Below, in pieces: positions 30,050 to 37,578 of a DNA stretch of 64,000 bases. Positions within the stretch are counted from its first letter, which is position 1, and the number at the start of each line of letters is the position of its first letter. Location: NCBI RefSeq assembly GCF_014191255.1, contig NZ_JACHWH010000003.1, forward strand, positions 811,501 to 875,500, given 5' to 3'. This DNA is from Amycolatopsis bartoniae. GTDB taxonomy: Bacteria > Actinomycetota > Actinomycetes > Mycobacteriales > Pseudonocardiaceae. A model generated the notes under the pieces. The model was not told where the DNA came from, made no database searches, and saw only the letters and a list, made by a program, of their open reading frames with translations. Both the position numbers and the translations under genes were made by a program.

Positions 30050-31257
30050 GCGCGGACCTCCTGCCCGACCGTGACGACTCCCCGGGCGGCCAGCGCCGCG
30101 ATGATCTCCTCGTCGTACCCCAGCTCCGCCAGCAGTTCCGCGGTGTGCTGCCCGAGCAGGGGCGGGTGGCTGCGCACGGCGGGCGGGGTGGCGGAGAACC
30201 GCAGCGGGCTCGCGACCACGCGGTAGGCCCCTTCCGTGGGGTGCTCGGCGACCGACACCAGCCCGCTGCGGGTGAAGTACTCGTCGTCGACGGCGTCGTC
30301 GAGGTCGAGCACCGGCGAGAACGGGATGCTGTGCCGGGCGCACAGCTCGCCCCACTCCGCGGTGGTGCGGGTCGGCGTGAGGTGCTCGATGAGCTCGTAG
30401 AGGTCGGCGTAGTGCGCCGAAAGCGCGCCGGAGTCGGCGAACCGCGTGTCTTCGGCCAGGTCCGCCCGGTCGACGGCGGTGAAGAAGTCGTGGATGTTGC
30501 GCGGGGTGTAGGGCAGGATGCAGGCCCAGCCGTCGGCGGTCGGCATCGCGCGGTGCCCGGACGAGAGCGACCGCGGGAAGCCGACCGGGCCGGCGGGTGG
30601 CTCGAACGTGCGGCCGGACAGGTGCTCGACGAGGTTGAACGCGAGCATCGTGTCGGTCATCGGCACCTCGACGTGCTGGCCCTGGCCGGTGGTGCGCTGG
30701 TGCACCACGGCGGCGAGCACGGAGTACACGATCGTCAGCGCGCACACCTTGTCGGCGAGGATCGTGGGCACGTAGGTCGGCTCGCCGGTCGCGCGGCGCA
30801 TGAGGTCCGCCAGCCCGGAGCCGGACTGGACGATCTCGTCGTAGGCGGCGTGGTCGGCCCGGTCGGAGTCGCCGCGGAAACCCTGGGCGTTGCAGTAGAC
30901 GAGCTTCGGGTTGACCTCGGCAAGGCTCTCGTAGTCCAGCCCCAGGCGGCGCAGGCCCCCGGGTCGGGTGTTGGTGATCAGCACGTCGGCGGTGCGCACC
31001 AGCGCGAGGAAGGCGTCGTGCCCTTCCGGCGACTTGAGGTCGAGGGCGAGGCTGCGCTTGTTGCGGTTGACGTTCAGCGCGAGCGCGCCCATGCCCTCGT
31101 GCCGCTGGGGCCGGGTGCGGCGCGTCATGTCCCCGGCGGGCGGTTCGACCTTGACGACGTCGGCCCCCAGATCACCGAGGATTTGCGCGGCGTACGGGCC
31201 CATCACCACCGCCGCCATGTCGATCACCCGGATCCCGTGCAGCGCACCCGTCGCCAT
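30046..31257 (-). CDS. CaiB/BaiF family III CoA-transferase
   Basis: 403-residue class III CoA-transferase. The N-terminal GIRVIDMAAVVMGPYAAQIL and LGADVVKVEPPAGD motifs, the KRSLALDLKSPEG strand and a candidate catalytic Asp140 in AAYDEIVQSGSG fit the family. It would move CoA between organic acids (succinate, glutarate or similar), supplying the overlapping acyl-CoA dehydrogenase. ATG 31257 has a strong GGAGG Shine-Dalgarno; the GTG 21 nt earlier is less likely. An XRE regulator lies 78 bp upstream in the same orientation and may control the pair. Confidence 0.93.
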   Translation of the reverse strand: MATGALHGIRVIDMAAVVMGPYAAQILGDLGADVVKVEPPAGDMTRRTRPQRHEGMGALALNVNRNKRSLALDLKSPEGHDAFLALVRTADVLITNTRPGGLRRLGLDYESLAEVNPKLVYCNAQGFRGDSDRADHAAYDEIVQSGSGLADLMRRATGEPTYVPTILADKVCALTIVYSVLAAVVHQRTTGQGQHVEVPMTDTMLAFNLVEHLSGRTFEPPAGPVGFPRSLSSGHRAMPTADGWACILPYTPRNIHDFFTAVDRADLAEDTRFADSGALSAHYADLYELIEHLTPTRTTAEWGELCARHSIPFSPVLDLDDAVDDEYFTRSGLVSVAEHPTEGAYRVVASPLRFSATPPAVRSHPPLLGQHTAELLAELGYDEEIIAALAARGVVTVGQEVRA

Positions 31258-31335
31258 GCGTCCTCCTTCGCGTGTCACGAAGTCGCATACCCGGCGGGCG
31301 TGGGCTCACACGCGGGGAGAGCGGGCTCACCTGGT

Positions 31336-31743
31336 TCAGGCGCGCACGGGCTGCGGGGTGCGGAGCTGTTCGAGCAGCGGGTTCGGCGGCAGGCACAGGG
31401 CCGCGCAGGCGGCGCGGACGTACTGCACGGGGCACGGCTCGCCGGAGTCCAGCAGCGCGGTCAGGTCGACGCGGAACAGCCGCGCGAGGGTGAGCAGCGT
31501 GTGCTCGTCGCCGGGGACCGCGCGGCCGTGGAGCCAGCCCTGCACCGTCGCCTCGCGTCTGCCGGTCGCGACCGCGAGCTGCCCGGCGGTCAGCCCGCGG
31601 GCCGCGAGGAGCGCGCGGACCCGGCACGCCGTCGCGCGCCGGTGGAGGACGGCGTCGTGAACGGCGCCCCGGCAGCGGACCACCCGGGCCCGCTGGAGCA
31701 GCGCACCCGCCCGCAGGCGGGGCGCCGGAACGTGCTGGACCAT
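31336..31743 (-). CDS. XRE-family transcriptional regulator
   Basis: 135 residues with one helix-turn-helix: RALLAARGLTAGQLAVATG, then RREATVQGWLHGRAV as the recognition helix, followed by a short LLTLARLFRVDLTALL helix. The Cys-rich tail (CPVQYVRAACAALCLPPN) holds three closely spaced cysteines that could bind metal or sense redox, which is speculative. The start is ATG 31743; the TTG 21 nt upstream is a possible longer start. It points at the CoA-transferase/acyl-CoA dehydrogenase pair but a 78-bp gap separates them. Confidence 0.75.
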   Translation of the reverse strand: MVQHVPAPRLRAGALLQRARVVRCRGAVHDAVLHRRATACRVRALLAARGLTAGQLAVATGRREATVQGWLHGRAVPGDEHTLLTLARLFRVDLTALLDSGEPCPVQYVRAACAALCLPPNPLLEQLRTPQPVRA

Positions 31744-31809
31744 GATCCAGAATGGTCCGGACAACGCCGCGGGAAACCACCCGGAACGGTGACAAGGGGA
31801 CGGAACGGG

Positions 31810-32430
31810 CTAGCTTCGCCGGACTGTGGCGAGCCAGGCCGGGGCGCCGTCCGGGCCGTGGAACGCCGTGCGGAGCCGTTCGGCCTCGACGCTGACCAGC
31901 TGCCAGTCTGCGAACGCTTGGGCCAGTTCGGCCCGGCTGACCGGGTGCGGGCCGGTGTCGGGGCCCTCGTCGCTGAAGCACAGCACGTACACCGTGCCCC
32001 CGCGCTCGGTCACCGCCGCCAGGCCGGCCACGTAGTCCTGCCGTTCGCCGGCGTCGAAGGTGTGGAACAGGGCGCAGTCCAGGACCGTGCCGAACCGCCG
32101 CCCCAGCCGTTCCAGCGCGAGCGCGTCGGCGACGGTGAACTCGGCGTCGAGACCGCGTTCGGCGGCGTTCTCGCGAGCGATCGCGACCGCGGTCGGGGCG
32201 ACGTCGAAACCGAAGACCGGCAGCCCCAGCGACGCGAGGTGCAGCGCGTTCTCGCCGGTGCCGCAGCCCGCGTCGAGAACCGGCCCGGTGAACCCGCCCC
32301 TGGCCGCCAGCCGCACGACCGCCGGTTGCGGGCCGCCGATGTCCCACGGCGCGGGGCCGTCCCGGTAGGACGCGTCCCACGGCTGCCCCGAGGCCTGCTC
32401 GTGGCTGGTCGGTCGCCGGTCCGGGCCCAT
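31810..32430 (-). CDS. Class I SAM-dependent methyltransferase
   Basis: 206 residues with a complete class I fold: motif I VLDAGCGTGENALHLA, motif II GFDVAPTAVAIA, then FTVADALAL and DCALFHTFD. It has a WDASYRDGPAPWDIGGPQP N-terminus as in thiopurine/tellurite-resistance-type (TehB/TPMT-like) small-molecule methyltransferases. The ATG at 32430 shares one base with the stop of the PPOX-like gene (TGATG), so it is co-translated with it and falls under the DosR-like promoter upstream. Substrate unknown. Confidence 0.87.
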   Translation of the reverse strand: MGPDRRPTSHEQASGQPWDASYRDGPAPWDIGGPQPAVVRLAARGGFTGPVLDAGCGTGENALHLASLGLPVFGFDVAPTAVAIARENAAERGLDAEFTVADALALERLGRRFGTVLDCALFHTFDAGERQDYVAGLAAVTERGGTVYVLCFSDEGPDTGPHPVSRAELAQAFADWQLVSVEAERLRTAFHGPDGAPAWLATVRRS

Positions 32431-32882
32431 CAGCTGGCCGCCGCGCCGGGAACGGGATCCGCGACCGCCAGCCGCAGCATGCGGCCGCTGATCATGTCGA
32501 TCGGGATGCGCAGGAAGCGGGAGCGTTCCCCGTGTGCCCACAGCGGGTGGCGGGGGCCGGCCAGCGTCGCCAGCTCTTCGGCGTCGGTGACCGCCTCGGC
32601 CTTGCCGACCACGACGACGCTCCAGCCGGTGGCCGGCGCCGGTTCGACGTCGTCGACCTCGAACGCGACCACCTCGCCGGACAACCGCCCGATCGCGCCG
32701 GCCGCGCTGGTGCGCACGACGATGTCGCCGTGGTGCAGGACGAAGTTCACGGGCCGCACCGTCGGCAGGGCGTGCTCGGAGAACGCGAGCCTGCCGACGG
32801 CCTGTGAGGCCAGCCGGTCGAGGCATTCCCGCGGGGTCAGCGGTCGCAGGTCGGTCATGTGCGCTCGGCTTTCGGGCAACAT
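32430..32882 (-). CDS. Pyridoxamine 5'-phosphate oxidase-like FMN/F420-binding protein
   Basis: 150-residue split-barrel flavin-binding protein. It contains ECLDRLASQAVGRLAFSEH, VRPVNFVLHHGDIVVRTS and VVFEVDDVE-like segments with the GWSVVVVGKAEAVTD strand, as in mycobacterial DosR-regulon PPOX proteins. Probably an oxidoreductase or flavin-binding stress protein; substrate unknown. The start is uncertain: ATG 32882 has a GAGGTG Shine-Dalgarno 8 nt away; ATG 32858 (MTDLRPL) is also plausible. A DosR-like half-box (32928-32944) lies 46 bp upstream. Confidence 0.82.
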   Translation of the reverse strand: MLPESRAHMTDLRPLTPRECLDRLASQAVGRLAFSEHALPTVRPVNFVLHHGDIVVRTSAAGAIGRLSGEVVAFEVDDVEPAPATGWSVVVVGKAEAVTDAEELATLAGPRHPLWAHGERSRFLRIPIDMISGRMLRLAVADPVPGAAAS

Positions 32883-32927
32883 CAACATCACACCTCAGTG
32901 TGCCCGGTGGTCACCCGGGATGATGAG

Positions 32928-32944
32928 AGTCCTTGGTCCCCAAA
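32928..32944. promoter_or_regulatory. DosR-like half-box upstream of PPOX gene
   Basis: On the reverse strand TTTGGGGACCAAGGACT contains the TTGGGGAC half-site of the mycobacterial DosR/DevR consensus, oriented toward the PPOX-like gene and its coupled methyltransferase. Identification is by eye. Confidence 0.4.
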
Positions 32945-32972
32945 GTGGGGGCCGGGAGCCTTCCGCGCGCGC

Positions 32973-32990
32973 GGTGACCTTCGGCCCTGG
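32973..32990. promoter_or_regulatory. DosR-like box upstream of nitroreductase-like gene
   Basis: GGTGACCTTCGGCCCTGG lies 32 bp before the ATG at 33023. The first 15 bases recur exactly on the reverse strand at 34625-34639, before the SRPBCC-like pair. The imperfect dyad resembles the DosR consensus. Confidence 0.5.
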
Positions 32991-33022
32991 CCGCTGCGGC
33001 GCGGGCCGGGAAAGGTGTCCGC

Positions 33023-33619
33023 ATGCCGTCGCCGCGCGAGAAGCTCGACGTCGCCCTGCGTGCCGTGGACCGGCTCGAACTGCATCCGCCCGCCCGGCTC
33101 CACGTGCGGCCCTGGACGGTGCGCGCCGAACCGGCCGAGGCTACTTCGGCGGCCCGGATCTCCGCCGGTGCCACGGTTTTCGTGCTGGCCGTCACGCTGC
33201 GGGCGCAGGGGAGTGCCGCCCGGATCGACCTGCTGCCCGGCGCCGCCGCGGTCCGATTCGCCGACCTGCGCGCGCCCGCCGGCGAGGATCTCCGGCTCGC
33301 CGCGGCGCGGCCGGATCGCGGGGAGCCGCTCACGGACGACGTCCGCCGCGGCCTCGAACGGGCCGCCGCCGTCGAGGGGGCGGCGCTGCGTTTCGTCGAC
33401 GACGGGCACGCCGTGCTGCTCACTCCGCGTGACGACGCCTTCGCCCAGTGGGTGGCCGGGCTCGCACTCGCCCGTGTGCTGCTCACCGCGGCGGCAGCCG
33501 GGGTGCCCGCGCGCTGGGCGGAGGGCGGGAGCCAGGGCCGCGTGCAGGCCGTCGTCGCAGTGGGAACCGCGGCCGCCGCCCCGGCCAAGTTCGGGGCGGC
33601 GGCCGCCGCCTCGGGTTAG
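33023..33619 (+). CDS. Divergent Acg-like nitroreductase-family protein
   Basis: 198 residues. The layout HPPARLHVRPWTVR, ISAGATVFVLAVTLRAQG and ADLRAPAGEDLRLAAA, with a late ARVLLTAAAAGVPARW helix, parallels the Acg/Rv2032 group of the DosR regulon (their SVHNTQPW, ISCGAALHHARVAL and ALSAVLLTA blocks), but the protein is about 130 residues shorter and lacks the classical FMN-binding arginines, so it may have lost catalysis. This is a weak, pattern-based assignment. Its neighbours and the upstream DosR-like box support it. It ends in TTAG, overlapping the convergent gene's stop. Confidence 0.55.
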   Translation: MPSPREKLDVALRAVDRLELHPPARLHVRPWTVRAEPAEATSAARISAGATVFVLAVTLRAQGSAARIDLLPGAAAVRFADLRAPAGEDLRLAAARPDRGEPLTDDVRRGLERAAAVEGAALRFVDDGHAVLLTPRDDAFAQWVAGLALARVLLTAAAAGVPARWAEGGSQGRVQAVVAVGTAAAAPAKFGAAAAASG

Positions 33620-34053
33620 GACACCGTGTGCTCGATCCTGCGCAGCGTGCCGCGGCTCAGCTCGCGCACGGCGGGCCGCAGCAGCCGCCAGTACGGCCGG
33701 AACCGGCGGAACGCGTCCTCGTCCTCGAACTGCAGCCGGGTCTCGCACGTCAGCAACGTCCGTGTCGTGCCGTAGGGCGTCACGGAGAAGCCGGTGGTGA
33801 CCCGGCACAGGTGCCGTCGCGGCGAGCGGAACCCCGCGACGCCGCGGTACACCACTTCGCGGCCCGGGCGCACGTCCAGCACCTGCCAGCCGTCGAGCAG
33901 CAGCGGCGCGGGCGGCTCGTGGTCGCGCACGCGGGCGAAGACCGGTTCCACCGGCGCGTCGACCACCCGGTGCTCGCGCAGGACGGCGGGGGAGTCCGGG
34001 GCGAGCCGGTCCAGCAGCAGGACGTCGCGGCGGAGTGCGGTGTGCACGCTCAC
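33616..34053 (-). CDS. SRPBCC-like protein, downstream copy of tandem pair
   Basis: 145 residues. It shares with the adjacent 34050 gene an EPVFARVRDHE/VPAADAYRALRDLD start, a central FRSP-type region, TPYGTTRTLLTCETRL and a C-terminal helix RRFRPYWRLLRPAVREL, the pattern of START/Bet-v1-like (SRPBCC) helix-grip proteins. No ligand is known. Its ATG overlaps the stop of its paralogue by 4 bp. Its stop shares bases with the convergent gene (TTAG). Confidence 0.7.
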   Translation of the reverse strand: MSVHTALRRDVLLLDRLAPDSPAVLREHRVVDAPVEPVFARVRDHEPPAPLLLDGWQVLDVRPGREVVYRGVAGFRSPRRHLCRVTTGFSVTPYGTTRTLLTCETRLQFEDEDAFRRFRPYWRLLRPAVRELSRGTLRRIEHTVS

Positions 34054-34568
34054 TCTCCGGCCGCGCGCAGGGCCGCGGCCTGGATGCCGCCGACGATCGG
34101 GCCGAGGATCGCCCAGTAGGCGCGGAACTTCGCGCGGCCGGCTGTGTCGTTGAGCGCCACCCGCACGTCACTGGTCAGCAGTGCGCGGGATTCGCCGTAG
34201 GGCGCGGCCGACAGCGAGAAGACGATCTTGCCCCAGCCCGGCTCCGCGAACGCGGGGAACTCGGCGGGCTCGATCCGGCGCCACTCCAGGGTGGGACGCC
34301 AGGCCACGCCGGCGGCGATCTCGGCGCCCGGCCGCTCCCCGAGGACCACCCAGCCGGAGTCCGCCGCCAGGTCGTCGAAGGTCAGGTGGGCGGGCCGGCC
34401 GCGGAGCCAGAACCCGAAGCCGCCGACGGTCGTGAAGTCGAGGTCGCGCAGCGCCCGGTAGGCGTCGGCGGCGGGCACGGCCGTGACCAGGTGCCGGGTC
34501 TGCATCACGTCGTAGCGCGGGGCGTAGTGGTCGGCCAGCAGGGCTTCGCGGATCTCGGTGCCGTTCAC
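34050..34568 (-). CDS. SRPBCC-like protein, upstream copy of tandem pair
   Basis: 172 residues, paralogue of the next gene. Visible features are the ALLADHYAPRYDVMQTRHLV N-terminus, VPAADAYRALRDLDFTTVGG, AAPYGESRALLTSDVRVAL and the C-terminal helix KFRAYWAILGPIVGGIQAAAL. The GTG at 34568 has a GGGAG Shine-Dalgarno. A DosR-like box lies 57 bp upstream. Function unknown; a hypoxia or stationary-phase role is inferred only from that box and the neighbouring PPOX and nitroreductase-like genes. Confidence 0.72.
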   Translation of the reverse strand: MNGTEIREALLADHYAPRYDVMQTRHLVTAVPAADAYRALRDLDFTTVGGFGFWLRGRPAHLTFDDLAADSGWVVLGERPGAEIAAGVAWRPTLEWRRIEPAEFPAFAEPGWGKIVFSLSAAPYGESRALLTSDVRVALNDTAGRAKFRAYWAILGPIVGGIQAAALRAAGE

Positions 34569-34624
34569 GGCGGACTCCCTTCGCGGGGTCCTCCGACCGT
34601 GGCGCCTTCCGGGCGGCGCCGGAA

Positions 34625-34639
34625 GGGCCGAAGGTCACC
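34625..34639. promoter_or_regulatory. DosR-like box upstream of SRPBCC-like pair
   Basis: On the reverse strand GGTGACCTTCGGCCC, identical to 32973-32987, 57 bp before the GTG at 34568. The two copies lie in promoter regions of divergent transcription units facing each other. Confidence 0.5.
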
Positions 34640-34665
34640 GACCGGCGGAGATTCCACAGTGGACG

Positions 34666-34914
34666 TCAGCGGTGCTGGCGCGTCTCGTCCTTCCGGGCGG
34701 GCTGGGTCCGCAGGCCGGGGCACCACCCGCTGCGGGTCGTGCTGTGGCGACGGCGGTTCGGCGGTGGGGCGAGGTGGCCGTGCAGGTGCCACTCGCGGCC
34801 GTCGAAGGCCCAGTGCAGCAGGTCCTCCTCCCACGGGCGGTTGAGCAGGTCCTGGCGTTGCGCCAGTTCTGCCTGGGTGGCCAGGAACTCGCGAACTCGG
34901 GTCAGCATGCTCAT
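34666..34914 (-). CDS. Small conserved-looking protein, unknown function
   Basis: 82 residues (ATG 34914; ATG 34908 also possible). The region ELAQRQDLLNRPWEEDLLHW and the segments AFDGREWHLHGHLAPPP and TTRSGWCPGL are aromatic-rich and unlike a random antisense translation, so it is likely a real gene. There is no signal peptide or known domain. Its stop lies 97 bp before the SRPBCC-like pair and it may not belong to that unit. Confidence 0.55.
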   Translation of the reverse strand: MSMLTRVREFLATQAELAQRQDLLNRPWEEDLLHWAFDGREWHLHGHLAPPPNRRRHSTTRSGWCPGLRTQPARKDETRQHR

Positions 34915-34987
34915 GTGCCCAGAGTGCGCGGGTCCGGCGCGGGGAACGAGTGGCAGGTCCGCACGTTAGCGACGAAATCCTGCCAGT

Positions 34988-35308
34988 TCATTTCCGCCGG
35001 CGGCGCAGGTGCCCGTGGCGGCGGGCCCACTGGACGAACGCCCGGGCGTCCTCCCGGGCGCGGGTGCCGTCGGCGCGGGGGTGGGCGCGGGCGTACTCGT
35101 CGAAGAGGGCGGGAAAGCGCTCTCCCAGCCGGCGGCACTCCTCGGCGGCGAGCTTCGCGACGACGCGCCTTCGCTTGGCGCGCAACGCTTCGGCCTCGAC
35201 CCGCAGCCGGTCCACGTCGAATCCGGGAGGCGGTGGAGCGTCGGCGAGGAGGGTGTGGAGGAGGGCCGCCTGGGCCGCGGCGAGGCGGTCACGCTGGGGC
35301 TGGGTCAT
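34988..35308 (-). CDS. SCO6045-like protein, partner of the MNIO gene
   Basis: 106 residues, matching the SCO6045-like C-terminal-domain family: DRLAAAQAALLHTLLADAPP, GFDVDRLRVEAEALRAKRR, CRRLGERFPALFDEYARAHP and a basic end (ARRHGHLRRRRK). It is all-helical by appearance. Many MNIO enzymes need a small partner protein; this gene, 60 bp after the DUF692 stop in the same orientation, is the natural candidate here (inference from position). Confidence 0.8.
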   Translation of the reverse strand: MTQPQRDRLAAAQAALLHTLLADAPPPPGFDVDRLRVEAEALRAKRRRVVAKLAAEECRRLGERFPALFDEYARAHPRADGTRAREDARAFVQWARRHGHLRRRRK

Positions 35309-35368
35309 GGCTGTGCCGTGGGGGAGGAAGCGCTGGGGTTGGGGCGGCAGGAGCGCACCGGGGCGGGG

Positions 35369-36166
35369 TCATCCCAGTGCCGCGCGGATGGCGGTCAGCT
35401 CGGCGGCCAGTTCGCTGTCCGCGGGGAAGTCGTCGTCGCGTTCGAGGAGGACTCCTGGCGGGTCCGTGCGCGCCGCCAGTTCGGTCAGCAGCGACAGCAC
35501 CTCCGGGCGCACCGGGTGGGCGTGCGTGTCGTGGTACACGCCGTCCCGCTCGACGCCGCCCGCGATGTGGACGTACGCGAGCCGCTCCAGGGGTAGCTCG
35601 TCCAGCAGCCGCACCGGGTCCGAGCCCAGGTTGCGGGCGTTCGCGTACAGGTTCGCGACGTCGATCAGCAGCAGGCAGTCCGTCCGCTCCGTCAGCTCAC
35701 CCAGGAACTGCGCCTCGCCCAGCTCCGCGTCCGGCCACTCCAGCAGCGCGGCGATGTTCTCCAGCGCCAGCGGCACGGAAAGCGCTTTCTGGGCCGCCCG
35801 CACGTTGGCCACCAGCACGTCCAGCGCCTCCCGTGTGCGCGGCATCGGCAGCAGGTGCCCGGAGTCCAGCCCGCCGGCGCGCACGAAACACACGTGGTCG
35901 CTCACCAGCGGCGCGTCGAGCGCCTCGGCGACCGCGGCCAGGTGCTCGACCCTGCCGCGGTCCACCGGCTCCGCGCCACCGAGCGAGAGCGACACCGCGT
36001 GCGGCAGCACCGGCAGCCCGCGCTGCCGCAGCAGCCGCAGCGAGTCCGGCAGCCGCTCCGGCCGCAGGTTCTCCGCGACGACCTCGACGAAGTCCACCCC
36101 GGGCAGCCGCTCGATGCTCAGGTCCAGCTCGGGCCGCCACCCCAGCCCGACGCCCAATCCGTCCAT
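35369..36166 (-). CDS. DUF692 multinuclear non-heme iron oxidative enzyme (MNIO)
   Basis: 265-residue TIM-barrel enzyme of the DUF692/MNIO family, which uses two or three iron ions to modify cysteine, aspartate or other residues in ribosomal peptides (MbnB-type chemistry). Candidate metal ligands line up with the family: [56 protein letters not shown] and [10 protein letters not shown]. The start is taken as ATG 36166, which overlaps the TIGR04222 stop as TGATG; ATG 36178 is also possible. Operon TIGR04222, MNIO, SCO6045-like implies the TIGR04222 tail is the substrate. Confidence 0.92.
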   Translation of the reverse strand: MDGLGVGLGWRPELDLSIERLPGVDFVEVVAENLRPERLPDSLRLLRQRGLPVLPHAVSLSLGGAEPVDRGRVEHLAAVAEALDAPLVSDHVCFVRAGGLDSGHLLPMPRTREALDVLVANVRAAQKALSVPLALENIAALLEWPDAELGEAQFLGELTERTDCLLLIDVANLYANARNLGSDPVRLLDELPLERLAYVHIAGGVERDGVYHDTHAHPVRPEVLSLLTELAARTDPPGVLLERDDDFPADSELAAELTAIRAALG

Positions 36167-36999
36167 CAACCGCCGCATCCGCCACCACCACAACCGCCGC
36201 CTCCGCAGGAGGACGAGTCGCCTCCGCCGGAGGAGCTCGACGGCATTGCCGAGCGCAGTTGGGCGGCGATGGCCTCGTCCGGGAAGGCCACCAGGCCGCC
36301 GACCGCCACGAGGCCCACCGCTCCGGTGAGCGCAGGCAGGCCCACGTGCCCGTTCCGCTCCGGCGCCTTGCCTTCCACCGAAGCCCGCACCTCCCGCCCC
36401 GGGGCGCTGAGCCATCGCGCCCGCGGCCACAACGCCACGCCCGTCACCAGCACGGCGACGATCAGCAACAGCACCAGGAACCCCACCGGCCGGTGCAGCG
36501 CCACGCCGTTCACCAGCCGTGCCACGCCGAGTGCCACCACGGCCAGCAGCGGCAGCGCCGGAACCAGCAGCCTCGGCACCCGCGGCCGGACGAGCAGCCC
36601 GCGCTCGGTGAGCGAAGCGTGCGCCCACCGCACCACGTCGTGATCGCCGAGGGCACCGCGCACCTGCGACAACGTCCGGCTGTCGTGCTCCCGCACGTAC
36701 GCGAACACGGCCTGCTCCAGCCGCTCACCGGCCGCCTGCCGGCCCACCGCCTGCAGCTTCCCGCCGCGCTGCACCCGCAGCCGTTCGGCGTCGATCAGGC
36801 CCGCCACGGCGGAGTCGACCACGCGGTGCGGCCCGCCGACGAGGAACGCCGCCTCCTCCAGCGACAACGGCGCCTGGGCGGCCGCCACCGGGACGCGGGA
36901 CACCACGCGGCGCAGTGCGAACATCAGCGCGAGCGCGACGACGAGCGCCGCCACGTACACCCCGATGAACTGCGGCCCCGACAACCCCCATGGCTCCAT
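36166..36999 (-). CDS. TIGR04222-domain membrane protein with C-terminal Cys-Gly tail
   Basis: 277 residues. Residues about 9-27 form one transmembrane helix, followed by a soluble helical domain (to about 140) and two to three more helices ([52 protein letters not shown]). The last residues are Ser/Gly-rich and end in three CGGGG-type units with Cys265, Cys270 and Cys275. This architecture is that of TIGR04222 proteins, found beside DUF692 genes. The tail looks like a core peptide fused to a membrane protein. A TAATCT hexamer lies 6 nt before the ATG (leaderless). Confidence 0.9.
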   Translation of the reverse strand: MEPWGLSGPQFIGVYVAALVVALALMFALRRVVSRVPVAAAQAPLSLEEAAFLVGGPHRVVDSAVAGLIDAERLRVQRGGKLQAVGRQAAGERLEQAVFAYVREHDSRTLSQVRGALGDHDVVRWAHASLTERGLLVRPRVPRLLVPALPLLAVVALGVARLVNGVALHRPVGFLVLLLIVAVLVTGVALWPRARWLSAPGREVRASVEGKAPERNGHVGLPALTGAVGLVAVGGLVAFPDEAIAAQLRSAMPSSSSGGGDSSSCGGGGCGGGGCGG

Positions 37000-37005
37000 A
37001 CGGGA

Positions 37006-37030
37006 AGATTAGCTTCGGGAAGCGCTTTCC
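37006..37030 (-). promoter_or_regulatory. Leaderless promoter with LacI-like palindrome
   Basis: On the reverse strand TAATCT (37011-37006) precedes the TIGR04222 ATG by 6 nt. The palindrome GGAAGCGCTTTCC (37018-37030, core AAGCGCTT) lies just upstream, in the spacer between -10 and -35, where a repressor would block polymerase. Confidence 0.45.
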
Positions 37031-37042
37031 GGAGGCGGAACG

Positions 37043-37450
37043 TCAGTAGTCGTCCCGGCCCGTGATCTGCTCCTCCAGCATCTCGGCCGAACCGGTGACG
37101 AGCTCCAGCGGATCGGTGAACTCGTTGATGTCGAGATTCTTCAGCGGCAGCGAGTGGCGCAGCACGAGGTACTCGCCCATCACGCAGGCCCCGCCGACCA
37201 CCGTGGTGTGCCCGATCTCCTCCAGCACCGCGTGCAGGTCGCACTCGTCGGCCCGTGCGAACGGCGTCGCGATCTGCACCCACTCCTCACGCTTGTCGAG
37301 CACCTCGCGCGCGATGACCACCATCTGGGTGCGCTCCTCGTCCTCCGGATCCTTCCGGAACCGCAACCGGATCCGGAGCTCCTCCGGCTCGTCGCGGATC
37401 ACGCGATAGGACTGCCTGATGAACGTCACGAGCTCGCGCCAGGTCGCCAC
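37043..37450 (-). CDS. YbjN/type III-chaperone-like conserved protein
   Basis: 135 residues: WRELVTFIRQSYRVIRDEP helix, LRIRLRFRKDPEDEERTQMVV strand, then ADECDLHAVLEEIGHTTVVGG and LVLRHSLPLKNLDINEFTDP, an alpha-beta layout like the YbjN/secretion-chaperone fold. The assignment is loose. The start is taken as GTG 37450 with a purine-rich upstream stretch; a longer frame to 37540 is possible. It is divergent from the TauD gene. It stops 43 bp before the TIGR04222 start codon; the TIGR04222 promoter lies in that gap, so it is likely separate. Confidence 0.6.
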   Translation of the reverse strand: MATWRELVTFIRQSYRVIRDEPEELRIRLRFRKDPEDEERTQMVVIAREVLDKREEWVQIATPFARADECDLHAVLEEIGHTTVVGGACVMGEYLVLRHSLPLKNLDINEFTDPLELVTGSAEMLEEQITGRDDY

Positions 37451-37578
37451 CCGCGTTCCCTTCCTCTCCCTGACCGACTGCGGATCGTGAGCAGTCAAGC
37501 ACACCCGCGCACGCGCGCACGAGTCCTGCCATGTGGACACTGTTGACCATCACCCGATCCCGCCACGATGCTCGGGCC

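Noticed and set aside
35110-35790. Further GAAAGCGCT-type palindromes inside SCO6045-like and DUF692 genes
   Set aside because: They lie within conserved coding sequence and are expected by composition; not counted as operators.
34558-37065. 835-residue plus-strand frame over the MNIO locus
   Set aside because: Antisense to the SCO6045, DUF692 and TIGR04222 genes; Arg/Pro-rich and without motifs, whereas the minus genes match families.
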